Source: Bacteroidales bacterium
GTDB taxonomy: Bacteria > Bacteroidota > Bacteroidia > Bacteroidales > Lentimicrobiaceae
NCBI GenBank assembly: GCA_016788045.1
Contig: JAEUTG010000040.1
Coordinates: forward strand, 1 to 60,661
Direction: 5' to 3'
Length of the DNA: 60,661 nt
The position numbers and the translations under genes were made by a program. Of this stretch, positions 41,924-51,791 are shown in pieces. Under the pieces are notes generated by a model that was not told the DNA's origin, made no database searches, and saw only the letters and a list, made by a program, of their open reading frames with translations. The stretch's first letter is position 1; every line of letters starts with the position of its first letter.

Positions 41924-44900
41924 ATGAAGACGCATTGTATTATTCATTGTCTGAACAGGCATTCCGGTCGCCGCCTGATCGTGGTCCTGATCATGATGTG
42001 GGGACTTCTTTCCCTCACTTACCAGCCGCTCTCTGCCCAGATACTTCCTGATTACTCGGTTGTTGAGGGGGTAGATCCGGTGACCATGGTGCAACAGGTA
42101 CTGATCGGGCAGGGAGTTGAAACTTTCAACATCACTTATCAGGGTGTGATTGACGCCAGGGGGTCTTTTTACGGCGAATCCAACCTTGGAATCAATTCAG
42201 GGATAATCCTGACATCGGGAAGGGCGAGTTATTCCGAAGGCCCTAATAATGCTGCGAGTAAAGGATATGACAACACTGCATCCGGAGATATTGATCTGAA
42301 TACCCTGTCAGGAGGAAATACTCAGGATGCTGCTGTGTTGGAATTTGACTTCATTCCTCAGTCAAATATAGTTGAGTTTAAATATGTTTTCGGGTCTGAG
42401 GAATACCCCGACTATGCTAATTCTGCCTATAATGATGTGTTTGGTTTTTTTATCAGCGGGGAGGGTATTTCAGGCGGAAATGAGTTCACCAATGATGCTA
42501 AAAATATTGCAATATTACCGATATTGGCGTTTCCGCAGATTTATGTTTCGATTAACAACATTAACAATGGAACTTCAAATAACGGTCCTTGCGAGAATTG
42601 TGAGTATTATGTGAATAATGGAATCGGGAATACCCCTTCTCAAAACCCCTATATTCAATATGATGGCTTTACAACAGTTTTGGTTGCCAGAAGCCCGGTA
42701 GTTCCCTGTTCTACTTATCATATCAAGCTGGTTGTAGCAGATATCGGTGACGGAGCCTATGACTCCGGTGTATTTCTTGAAGCCAACAGTTTTTCCAGCG
42801 TCGGGCTCGGAGCCAATGTCGCCTTTTCCCACGCTACCGTTGATACTGCCGTAGAAGCCTGTAACAATGCCTCAGTTGCTTTTGAATTATTTGATATCAC
42901 GCCTGTAGACTATCCCATTAACCTTGAAATCGGTGGCACGGCCATCAACGGCGTGGATTATGAGTTTATTCCCGATGAGATCATCATCCCGCAGGGTGAT
43001 ACCATGGCCGTGCTCGAGATCATCCCCATCGACGACGGCCTCTATGAAAACATCACCGAAACCATCACCATCATCTACAACTCCTCCCTCTGCGGGGTGG
43101 ATATGGATACCCTGACCCTGTATGTAAAAGATTACCCGCAGTTTTTCTCCGGGGTTACACCCGATCAGACCATTGAATGTAATGAGATTCTCACCCTCGA
43201 AGCTTATGGCTATGGCGGGGTCGAACCCTATTATTACCAATGGAGTACCGGCGAAACCACCGAAACCATCACCATCAGCCCTCCGGTTTCCACGCAATAC
43301 ACCGTAACAATTACCGATGAATGCGGCTCCCAGAGGGAGCATACCATCAATATCAACGTTCAGGGACCCATTGCAGATCTGGGGGCTGACGAAGTGAACA
43401 TCTGCCTCTACGACGCCATTGACCTCACGGTGCAGGGAGGTACCGCCTGGTACTGGATGCCTGGCGGTGAAACCACGCAGACCATCACCGTTAGCCCGCT
43501 CGTGAATACCGTTTATTCCGCTACGGCCTTCGACGATTGCGGCAACTTCTCAAGTGATGAAATTCTGGTAACCGTGGGCCAGCCCTTTGCCGATGCCGGG
43601 CAGGATGAGAACATCTGCACAGGGGGCTCCATTACCCTTACAGCCAACGATACACCCAACGGAATCTGGCTGTGGACCGATATGCTGTCGGGTGATACCT
43701 ACCCTGGCAGGGAAATAACCGTAAGTCCGTTGACTACACGGCAATACTGTGTGGATGTGACCGACAACTGCGGCAATACCCTCACCGACTGCCTTACCGT
43801 GAATGTGTTTCAGCTGACGGCCGATGCCGGAACCGATCCGGTGATTTGTGCCGGCCAACCAGCCGATCTTACCGGCATTTCATCAACCGGCAGCGGACTC
43901 TTCACCTGGACCGATGGAACCAACACCTACACCGGACAAACGGTACAGGTGATGCCTCTGACAACCACAACCTATACGCTTACCGTAAACGACGGCTGCG
44001 AAGCTTCGGATGTGGTAACCGTGAATGTGAATCCGCTCCCCGTGGTTACGGCAGCAGCCTCTTCGTCAAACATCTGCCCCGATGAACAGATTACCCTTTC
44101 AGCCAACGGCGCCGTATCCTATGTATGGTCGGCTGATCAGCCCGACAACATACTGGCAGGGCACGAAAACGAGCAGAACCCGGTGGCCGGCCCCCTCGCC
44201 AATACCAATTACACGGTAACTGCCACCGATGCCAACAATTGTGTAAACACCGCCATGGTGAGCGTAGCCGTGAAAGAACGGATGTTCGCTGATTTTGTCC
44301 TTTCGGGGAACGCGGTCTGCGAAGGCAATGACATTACCGTTACCTATACCGGCAACGGACAATCCTATGCCACCTACGACTGGAACTGGGATGGCGGGGC
44401 TACATCCACCACCGGGCAGGGCCCCCACCTGGTAAGCTGGACCGGTCAGGGGCCGCGGACAATCTCCCTTACCGTAACGCAACTGGGATGTCAGAGTACC
44501 GAAGTGGTGGCAGGTGTGGAGGTTAATCCCATGCCGGTGGCTGATTTTACCGCGGGTATCACCAGGGGGTGTATCCCGTTAACGGTAGATTTTACAGACG
44601 TCTCATCAAATACAGCACCTGGCGTATCCTACAACTGGGATTTCGGCGCGGCCGGAAGCAGTCAGCTGCAGCAGCTGAGTCAGGAGTTCAGTACTGTCGG
44701 GCAATTTGATGTTACCCTCACGGTTACCAATCCGGGTGGATGTGTTAATCAGAAAACCTCGGCTGCCCTGGTAGAAACCTGGCCGTTGCCGGTAGCTGAT
44801 TTTGAAGCCACACCCATGAACACCAGCCTCAAAAACCCAACCATTGATTTCCTGAGTAACGCCAGCGGCGACAACATCTCGCTGTTGTGGAATGCCGGCG

Positions 44901-45307
44901 ATGGTACCACCTATACCACCCCTCAGTTCTCACATACCTATACCAGTTCTGATTATTTTGATGTCTCCCTGCTTGTGACCAACAGTTATGGCTGTGTTGA
45001 CAGTCTGCACAAGGAGGTGTATGTATCGCCTAAATACATGTTGCTGATTCCCACGGCCTTTACTCCGAACGGGGATGGCCGCAATGATAAATTTGTGGTG
45101 AAAGGCAGCGGTGTTAAAGAATACAGAATCAATATCTACAACCGCTGGGGAGCCCTTATTTTCACTTCCGGTGATATCAGCGAAAGCTGGGACGGAAAAG
45201 TTAACGGAGCTCCGGTAAATTCAGGGATTTACCTCTACCGGACCTTCTTCAGGGATGAAAACGATGAAACCAGCGAACAGATGGGCTCAATCAACCTGAT
45301 GTACTGA
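41924..45307 (+). CDS. Large adhesin-like protein: choice-of-anchor L, PKD, CHU_C (T9SS type B)
   Basis: 1127 residues from ATG 41924, giving a signal peptide ending LSAQ near residue 40. The earlier frame start at 41801 overlaps the promoter. Domain order: choice-of-anchor L at about 50-290 (VFGSEEYPDYANSAYNDVFGFFISG); a Calx-beta-like domain at about 300-365 (GTAINGVDYEFIPDEIIIP); several Ig-like modules at about 370-830 with recurring TTQTITVSPLVNTVYSAT-type strands and paired cysteines; PKD domains at about 840-1035 (SYNWDFG); and a gliding-motility-type CHU_C tail at about 1040-1127 (IPTAFTPNGDGRNDKF, IYNRWGALIF, GIYLYRTFF). It is a type B cargo of the T9SS, retained or released at the surface, likely adhesive. 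Related to SprB-like large surface proteins in design only. Confidence 0.88.
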   Translation: MKTHCIIHCLNRHSGRRLIVVLIMMWGLLSLTYQPLSAQILPDYSVVEGVDPVTMVQQVLIGQGVETFNITYQGVIDARGSFYGESNLGINSGIILTSGRASYSEGPNNAASKGYDNTASGDIDLNTLSGGNTQDAAVLEFDFIPQSNIVEFKYVFGSEEYPDYANSAYNDVFGFFISGEGISGGNEFTNDAKNIAILPILAFPQIYVSINNINNGTSNNGPCENCEYYVNNGIGNTPSQNPYIQYDGFTTVLVARSPVVPCSTYHIKLVVADIGDGAYDSGVFLEANSFSSVGLGANVAFSHATVDTAVEACNNASVAFELFDITPVDYPINLEIGGTAINGVDYEFIPDEIIIPQGDTMAVLEIIPIDDGLYENITETITIIYNSSLCGVDMDTLTLYVKDYPQFFSGVTPDQTIECNEILTLEAYGYGGVEPYYYQWSTGETTETITISPPVSTQYTVTITDECGSQREHTININVQGPIADLGADEVNICLYDAIDLTVQGGTAWYWMPGGETTQTITVSPLVNTVYSATAFDDCGNFSSDEILVTVGQPFADAGQDENICTGGSITLTANDTPNGIWLWTDMLSGDTYPGREITVSPLTTRQYCVDVTDNCGNTLTDCLTVNVFQLTADAGTDPVICAGQPADLTGISSTGSGLFTWTDGTNTYTGQTVQVMPLTTTTYTLTVNDGCEASDVVTVNVNPLPVVTAAASSSNICPDEQITLSANGAVSYVWSADQPDNILAGHENEQNPVAGPLANTNYTVTATDANNCVNTAMVSVAVKERMFADFVLSGNAVCEGNDITVTYTGNGQSYATYDWNWDGGATSTTGQGPHLVSWTGQGPRTISLTVTQLGCQSTEVVAGVEVNPMPVADFTAGITRGCIPLTVDFTDVSSNTAPGVSYNWDFGAAGSSQLQQLSQEFSTVGQFDVTLTVTNPGGCVNQKTSAALVETWPLPVADFEATPMNTSLKNPTIDFLSNASGDNISLLWNAGDGTTYTTPQFSHTYTSSDYFDVSLLVTNSYGCVDSLHKEVYVSPKYMLLIPTAFTPNGDGRNDKFVVKGSGVKEYRINIYNRWGALIFTSGDISESWDGKVNGAPVNSGIYLYRTFFRDENDETSEQMGSINLMY

Positions 45308-45407
45308 GAACACGATAAACAATGGTCTGCCTTTCTGAGGGTTCACTCAAAAAAGAATGAGCATAATGCGCAGATGACTCAGGTTGCACCATTTATCAGT
45401 CATAGGC

Positions 45408-45471
45408 CGTTTGCACGCGCCTGCCTGTTTGCCCATGCAGACAGGTCAGAAGATAAGACGCGCGCAAACAG
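45408..45471. repeat. Compound palindromic repeat (REP-like copy 2 plus 21-bp repeat copy 2)
   Basis: GTTTGCACGCGC (from 45408) faces GCGCGCAAAC (near 45461-45470), framing the 30-bp palindrome 45420-45449 shared with 24928-24957. The right arm is also the 21-bp repeat seen at 7119-7139. Confidence 0.6.
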
Positions 45472-45541
45472 CGTTTTGCTAAAATAAACATACTTTGGAC
45501 GTTGGTTAAATCTGTCATTGATAGCAGGCAGTCTCACATCC

Positions 45542-45580
45542 AAAAGGCTGCTGTTTTACCCGAAGAACAGCAGCCTTTTT
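45542..45580 (+). terminator. Hairpin terminator downstream of the large surface protein gene
   Basis: AAAAGGCTGCTGTT (45542-45555) pairs with AACAGCAGCC followed by five T residues (45566-45580). Confidence 0.8.
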
Positions 45581-45625
45581 CTGTTTTTGAAGGCTGAATT
45601 ACCACCTGTTACTCTGGTTACCTGA

Positions 45626-46708
<1,083 letters not shown>

Positions 46709-46714
46709 GGATGA

Positions 46715-48766
46715 TTAAATGCCTTTCAGGTAATTGTAAATCTCAACCTGCGACCTGATTTTGGGTAGTTTTTCCCTGTCTTTATAAAAATTGGCCTGTT
46801 CGTGGTTCACGATCCTGGCTTTGGTATTGTCCTTCAACTGAATCAGCAGCATCGTTTTCAGCTCCTGCTGTATGCCCTTGTCGTTGACCGGACAGGCCAC
46901 CTCGATGCGGTTGTCGAGGTTGCGCACCATCCAGTCGGCGGATGAGATGTAGTATTTTTCGTCACCACCGTTGTTGAACACCAGCACCCTGGAATGCTCC
47001 AGAAACCGGTCGACAATGCTGATCACCTCCACATTGTCGCTCATGCCTTTAATGCCAGGGATCATCGTACAGGTGCCACGGCAGATAATCCGTACTTTAA
47101 CACCGGCCTGTGAAGCCTGGTAGAGTTTCTTTACGATTTTGTCATCCACCAGGTTGTTGAGCTTGATGATGCACCAGGCTTCCCTGCCGGCTTCAGCATG
47201 CTTTATTTCATTGTTTATCAGTCTGATAAAGAAATTCCGCATGTGAAAAGGTGCAACGATCAGGCTGTGAAATTTCGGCGGGTTGTATTTGCTTTCAAAC
47301 AGGTGGAATACACTGTTTACATCGGCAGTAATGCGGGGGTCGGAGGTGAGCAGGCTGTCATCGGCATACACGCGGGCTGTCTGTTCGTTGAAGTTGCCGG
47401 TGCCGACGTTGGCATAATAGACGTTCTTGTCGCTTTCTTTTCGTCTGATAAGCAACAATTTGCAATGAACCTTGAAGCCGGGGATTCCCTGTATGAGTTT
47501 GATGCCCTCTTCCTGCATTTTGCCTGCCCAGTAGATGTTGGCTTCTTCATCAAACCGGGCCTGCAATTCCATGAAAACAGTAACCGATTTGCCGTTTCGC
47601 GCTGCATTGATCAGGGCATTGATGACGTTTGAATCGCGCGCTACCCGGTACAGGGTCATCTTGATGGAACGCACCTGCGGGTCGATGGAGGCTTCGCGCA
47701 ACAGGTCGATGATGTACCTGAACGACTGATACGGATAATGCAGCATGATGTCGCGCTCACGGATGATGCCCAGGATGCTTTCCTTGCGTGGAATCCGTCG
47801 GTGCTCAAGCGGCGCAACCGGTGCATAGAGCAGATCGGTGCGCCCGATGTCGGGAAACGACATAAAATCCTTGAAATTGTGGTAGCGCCCGCTCTTCGAC
47901 AAGGTATCCGATTCACTGATGTCAAGCTTCTGCTTGATCATTCCCAGTAGTTTTGAGGGCATGTTCTTGTCGTAGATGAACCTCACCGGTGCCCCGAGTT
48001 TACGCTGCTTCAGGCTTTCGGTCATGATTTCGAGAAAGCTCTTCGATACATCGTTGTCGATATCCAGTTCCGCATCGCGGGTAAACTTAAAGGTATAGGC
48101 GCTGAATTCGTGGTACCCGAAAATGGAGAAAATGTCATCGAGGCAATAGCGGATCACATCGTCGAGCAGGATGATGTATTTTCCGCCTTCGGTGGAAGGC
48201 AGCAGCACAAACCTCGAAAGCGGCCCGGCCGGGACCCTGATCACGGCAAACTGCTCATTGATCGCATTGTTCTTTCCTGATAACCTGATTGCAAGGTAGA
48301 TGGATTTATCAACCAGGGAGGCAGACTTCAGGTTGCTGAGCATAATCGGGAACAACTGAGACCTGACATGATCGTTGAAAAACCTTCTTACAAAAGCTCC
48401 ATGTTCTTCAGAGAGCTCTTTCTCATTCACAATATGAATGCCTTCATGAGCCAGTTCCCGTACCAGTTTTCTGAAAATGCGGGCAAATTCTTTTTGTTGC
48501 AGGGCATCAATGCGGTTTATCTCTTTCAGGGTCCGCCGCGGGTTCGAGTTCATGTTTTCGATTCCCCGGCGTTCATAATCAAGCAGCCGGTTCAGCGTGG
48601 CAACCCTTACCCTGAAGAACTCATCAAGGTTGTTCGAAAAAATACCAAGAAATTTTACCCGCTCAATGAGTGGTGTATTTTCGTCGGCAGCCTCCTGCAG
48701 GACGCGACCATTGAATTCAAGCCAGCTTAATTCCCTGTTTACAAATTTCTTATCAACGTTTGCCAT
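46715..48766 (-). CDS. ppk: Polyphosphate kinase 1
   Basis: 683 residues, typical for PPK1. The N-terminal helical domain starts FVNRELSWLEFNGRVLQEA. The catalytic half contains SIKMTLYRVARDSNVINALINAARNGKSVTVFMELQARFDEEANI. The phosphohistidine is in GFKVHCKLLLI (near 430) and the second conserved His in FLEHSRVLVFNNGG (near 585), with YISSADWMVRNLDNRIEV after it. It makes polyphosphate from ATP, reversibly, at the inner membrane side. sixA lies directly upstream with 26 bases between, so the two are one operon from the promoter at 49325. No ppx exopolyphosphatase gene is in view. Confidence 0.96.
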   Translation of the reverse strand: MANVDKKFVNRELSWLEFNGRVLQEAADENTPLIERVKFLGIFSNNLDEFFRVRVATLNRLLDYERRGIENMNSNPRRTLKEINRIDALQQKEFARIFRKLVRELAHEGIHIVNEKELSEEHGAFVRRFFNDHVRSQLFPIMLSNLKSASLVDKSIYLAIRLSGKNNAINEQFAVIRVPAGPLSRFVLLPSTEGGKYIILLDDVIRYCLDDIFSIFGYHEFSAYTFKFTRDAELDIDNDVSKSFLEIMTESLKQRKLGAPVRFIYDKNMPSKLLGMIKQKLDISESDTLSKSGRYHNFKDFMSFPDIGRTDLLYAPVAPLEHRRIPRKESILGIIRERDIMLHYPYQSFRYIIDLLREASIDPQVRSIKMTLYRVARDSNVINALINAARNGKSVTVFMELQARFDEEANIYWAGKMQEEGIKLIQGIPGFKVHCKLLLIRRKESDKNVYYANVGTGNFNEQTARVYADDSLLTSDPRITADVNSVFHLFESKYNPPKFHSLIVAPFHMRNFFIRLINNEIKHAEAGREAWCIIKLNNLVDDKIVKKLYQASQAGVKVRIICRGTCTMIPGIKGMSDNVEVISIVDRFLEHSRVLVFNNGGDEKYYISSADWMVRNLDNRIEVACPVNDKGIQQELKTMLLIQLKDNTKARIVNHEQANFYKDREKLPKIRSQVEIYNYLKGI

Positions 48767-48792
48767 AAAATGCGCACTGGGTGTATGGGGAG

Positions 48793-49287
48793 TTATTCTA
48801 TTTGTTTTGGAAAGGCAGAAAATTTTATTTTGAATTTAGCCCCGGGCAACTCCTCCCATCTGTCGGTGCTGAAAGCAATGGCAATCACCCCGGAAGTGGG
48901 CAGATAATCAATTTTTTCTTTCAGAAAACTGTTGGCTAAGTTCGTAATTGCCGGATTGTGCCCAACGATCATTACCTTGTCAACCCCGGAAGGAAGGTCG
49001 TACAACTGATCGGTCAGCGATTCGGCATCGGCCATGTAAACGGCTTTTTCAACCCTGAAGTTGTCATTGGAAATGCCAAACGCATGCGCGATGATCCTGG
49101 CAGTCTCCAGTGAACGGGTCGCGTGACTGCATATAATCAGTTCAATATCAACATTGTTACTTTTTAAAAAGTCAATGATCAACCGGGTTCGTTTCAGACC
49201 CTTCTCAAGCAGGGGTCTTTCAAGATCGTTCAGTTCGGCATGTTTCCACGACGATTTGGCGTGTCGCATCAGGTAAAGGGTCTTCAT
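48793..49287 (-). CDS. SixA-like histidine phosphatase
   Basis: 164 residues. The phosphohistidine phosphatase motif LMRHAKSSW (RHG-type) is at the N-terminus, followed by LNDLERPLLEKGLKRT (Arg at the phosphate pocket), CSHATRSLETARI and VMIVGHNPAITNL with the second catalytic His. The short length and the RHAKS start fit SixA, which removes phosphate from histidine phosphotransfer proteins (in E. coli the nitrogen PTS protein NPr). It is the first gene of an operon with ppk, which hints at a role in phosphate or polyphosphate signalling, but substrates of Bacteroidota SixA proteins are not established. Confidence 0.88.
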   Translation of the reverse strand: MKTLYLMRHAKSSWKHAELNDLERPLLEKGLKRTRLIIDFLKSNNVDIELIICSHATRSLETARIIAHAFGISNDNFRVEKAVYMADAESLTDQLYDLPSGVDKVMIVGHNPAITNLANSFLKEKIDYLPTSGVIAIAFSTDRWEELPGAKFKIKFSAFPKQIE

Positions 49288-49324
49288 TTACTGGCTTTTT
49301 TCACCGCAATAAAGTTAAGCTGCT

Positions 49325-49332
49325 CAAATTTA
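49325..49332 (-). promoter_or_regulatory. Bacteroidota -7 element TAAATTTG before sixA-ppk
   Basis: Exact TAnnTTTG on the minus strand, 37 bases before the sixA start. -33 element not clear. Confidence 0.5.
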
Positions 49333-49477
49333 CAGCTTTTCACAGCCTGCATCCGGATACCACACTGAATTAACAATTTTTTAATATGCAAAACAGGAGG
49401 TGGTTAAATGCCGGTACTGTAAAATTTTGTAAGGATAAATTCACGACTTTTGCATCCTTAACATAAAACAACAAACC

Positions 49478-49879
49478 ATGACAAAGAGTTTAAAATCCGT
49501 TTTCATAGCAGCAGTCCTGTTGATTGCCATGAATATTGCCTCCGCACAAACGAAGATCGAATGGAAAGAGATGGTTGACTTTCACAAAGTCATGAGCCAG
49601 ACCTTTCATCCGCTTGAAGAAGGGAACTACCAGCCCATCCGCGACCGCATCGGCGAAATGGTTGAAAAAGCCACCCTCTGGCAGAACTCACCCATTCCGG
49701 AAGATTATACCAGTGTTAAAGGGATAAAGAAGAATCTTAAACTTCTGGTAAAGAACAGCTCAGCCCTTGAAAAAAAGATAAAATCGGGTTGCAGTGATGA
49801 GGTGATTGCCAAAGACCTCACAAAGCTTCATGATGTGTTTCACAACATCATCGGCCTGTGTACCCACGATGATCATTAA
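49478..49879 (+). CDS. Periplasmic helical protein of unknown function
   Basis: 133 residues. Signal peptide 1-23 (MTKSLKSVFIAAVLLIAMNIASA). The mature part of 110 residues is all-helical by composition, with histidines and cysteines clustered in FHKVMSQTFHPLEEGNY (about 36-52), SGCSDEVIAKDL, and a C-terminal LHDVFHNIIGLCTHDDH. The spacing (His and Met in the first helix, His-x3-His and Cys-x-x-His in the last) suggests a four-helix bundle that binds a metal or haem, in the manner of cytochrome b562, but there is no CxxCH. I do not recognise a named family. It is a single gene followed by a terminator. Confidence 0.7.
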   Translation: MTKSLKSVFIAAVLLIAMNIASAQTKIEWKEMVDFHKVMSQTFHPLEEGNYQPIRDRIGEMVEKATLWQNSPIPEDYTSVKGIKKNLKLLVKNSSALEKKIKSGCSDEVIAKDLTKLHDVFHNIIGLCTHDDH

Positions 49880-49965
49880 CCGCTCTCTGTAGGCGGCAAC
49901 AAATCCTTCAGTGCACATTCCTTTGCAGCGAAAGTGCATAACAGGAAAGTTGTTAAACAGTTTGT

Positions 49966-50007
49966 TCAGGTTTTGTCAGGATGATCCTGTGCAAAACCTG
50001 TTTTTTT
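49966..50007 (+). terminator. Rho-independent terminator after the periplasmic helical protein gene
   Basis: CAGGTTTTG (49967-49975) pairs with CAAAACCTG (49992-50000), with an inner CAGGA/TCCTG hairpin and a run of T residues after it. Confidence 0.85.
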
Positions 50008-50046
50008 ATGTGCTCACCGGTGTGTAGCTGATCCATGATTAATTGT

Positions 50047-50054
50047 TATTTTTG
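50047..50054 (+). promoter_or_regulatory. xseA: Bacteroidota -7 element TATTTTTG before xseA-xseB
   Basis: Exact TAnnTTTG, about 40 bases before the xseA ATG. No clear -33. Confidence 0.45.
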
Positions 50055-50095
50055 AATCTGGTTCCTTCACCGGATTTTCCACCATTTTTGCAGGC

Positions 50096-51499
50096 ATGCC
50101 AACAGAACAGCCCTTGTCCGGATCCCGTCAGGTGTATTCGCTTTCGGAGATAACCGGAAGCATTGAGCGCATGTTCAGCAAATATTATACAGCACCTTAC
50201 TGGATCAAGGCGGAGATTTCAAAGCTGAATTTCTATCCTTCCTCGGGTCATTGTTATCCCGATCTGGTAGAGAAGTCCGATGGCAAGGTCAGGTCACAGG
50301 TCCGCAGCATTATCTGGCGCGATGACCTTTACCGCATCTCACGCAAGTTTGAGGAAGTCACGCGCCAGCCGCTTTCCGAAGGCACTGCCATACTGTTCCA
50401 GGCCTATGTTAAGTTCACCTCTGAATATGGCTTGTCGCTCCACATTACCGACATTGAACCGCTTTACACCCTGGGCGAGATGGCCAGGGCCCGGATGGCC
50501 ACCATTGAACGGCTGAGAAAGGAGGGGAAATTTGACCTCAACAGACAGCTTGAACTGCCCCTGCTGCTGAAAAGGCTGGCCATTGTTTCGGCTGAGACCA
50601 GCAAAGGATACAGCGATCTGATGGTAAGCCTCCAAAACAATCCCTATGGTTACCACTTCATCACCCGCCTGTTCACAGCCCTGCTGCAGGGGGATGCCGC
50701 GGTGGAATCCATCCGGAAACAACTGCAGCAGATTGCCGCCCTTAAACACGATTTCGATGCCGTGCTGATCATCCGGGGAGGCGGCGATGAAGTCGGGCTG
50801 GCGTGCTACGATCACTATGACCTGGCGGCTGAAGTGGCAGGTTTCCCCCTGCCGGTGATTACGGGTATCGGCCATTCAACCAATGAAACCGTGGTTGAAA
50901 TGGTAGCCTGCATCAACAAAATTACACCCACCGATGTTGCGCACTTCGTGATAGCCGGCTTCAGGTCGTTTGACGAACGGATTGAACAATTGACTTCAGG
51001 CCTGACAGAGGGAAGCCGTCAATTGCTCGAAGATCATCACCGGGAATTCAGTGAGCTGATGTCAACCTTCCGCCAGACTGCCACGGATAGAATTCTATTG
51101 GGTAAGGAGGAGACCTCAATACTTGCCCGGGGGGTCAGGGATCTCGTCAATATGGCCGTTTTTAACCACCGCATTGCCATGAGCCGCTATGAAACAGCCC
51201 TTTCGGCCTTCCCTTTCAGACTGCTGGAAATCGGTTCCTCTAAACTGAACAATTCAGCCAGCTTTCTGAACCTCCACCAGAAACACCTGCTCAAACAACA
51301 GGCTGACAGGCTCGGCCTGCTGGGGAACCAGGTTCAGCTGCTCGATCCGGAAAATGTGCTCCGTCGGGGTTTTACCATCACCCGCATCCATGGAAAAGCC
51401 ATTGGTAGCGATCATTTACCGGAAGCCGGGACCGAAATTGAAACCGAAACATCCCAGGAACTGATTTACAGTAAATTCACCCAAAGGAAACCCAAATGA
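50096..51499 (+). CDS. xseA: Exodeoxyribonuclease VII large subunit
   Basis: 467 residues, usual size. N-terminal OB-fold at about 10-115 (YSLSEITGSIERMFSKYYTAPYWIKAEISKLNFYPSSGHCYPDLVEK). The catalytic XseA domain follows (RLAIVSAETSKGYSDLMVSL, DAVLIIRGGGDEVGLACYDHYDLAAEVAGFPLPVITGIGHSTNETVVEMVA with catalytic Asp and His, then TPTDVAHFVI), then a coiled coil at about 300-400 that binds XseB. The short C-terminal strand domain is LLDPENVLRRGFTITRI. It degrades single-stranded DNA from both ends with XseB. The stop overlaps the xseB start (ATGA), so translation is coupled. Confidence 0.95.
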   Translation: MPTEQPLSGSRQVYSLSEITGSIERMFSKYYTAPYWIKAEISKLNFYPSSGHCYPDLVEKSDGKVRSQVRSIIWRDDLYRISRKFEEVTRQPLSEGTAILFQAYVKFTSEYGLSLHITDIEPLYTLGEMARARMATIERLRKEGKFDLNRQLELPLLLKRLAIVSAETSKGYSDLMVSLQNNPYGYHFITRLFTALLQGDAAVESIRKQLQQIAALKHDFDAVLIIRGGGDEVGLACYDHYDLAAEVAGFPLPVITGIGHSTNETVVEMVACINKITPTDVAHFVIAGFRSFDERIEQLTSGLTEGSRQLLEDHHREFSELMSTFRQTATDRILLGKEETSILARGVRDLVNMAVFNHRIAMSRYETALSAFPFRLLEIGSSKLNNSASFLNLHQKHLLKQQADRLGLLGNQVQLLDPENVLRRGFTITRIHGKAIGSDHLPEAGTEIETETSQELIYSKFTQRKPK

Positions 51500-51711
51500 A
51501 CAAGAACCTGACCTATACCGCAGCAATTGCTGAACTTGAAACCATTGTTTCGGAGATTGAAAATGCTTCCATCGGGGTGGATGAACTTTCCGATAAAGTG
51601 AAACGTGCGGCATCGCTGATCAGATTTTGCCGCGAAAAGCTGACTGCTACCGAAAAAGATGTGAATGCCATTCTGAAAAACCTTGACACTGAGCCACCGG
51701 CAGCCGAATGA
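51496..51711 (+). CDS. xseB: Exodeoxyribonuclease VII small subunit
   Basis: 71 residues, two helices making the hairpin that decorates the XseA coiled coil. Family features are YTAAIAELETIVSEIENASIGVDELSDKVKRAASLIRFCREKL: the A-x-x-E-L-E-x-I-V start and L-C/F-R-x-x-L finish of XseB. The length is normal. It starts inside the xseA stop codon with a 4-base overlap, fixing equal expression of both subunits. No separate promoter is needed. Confidence 0.95.
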   Translation: MNKNLTYTAAIAELETIVSEIENASIGVDELSDKVKRAASLIRFCREKLTATEKDVNAILKNLDTEPPAAE

Positions 51712-51763
51712 TTTTTTCATGATTTTTTAATAAGGATTTCAATTTCGGTGCCTGAAGATGAAT

Positions 51764-51771
51764 TATTTTTG
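51764..51771 (+). promoter_or_regulatory. Bacteroidota -7 element TATTTTTG before the antiporter gene
   Basis: Exact TAnnTTTG, 21 bases before the ATG at 51792. TTTC near 51743 is a poor -33. Confidence 0.45.
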
Positions 51772-51791
51772 ACGATAGCAATTACCGGAGA

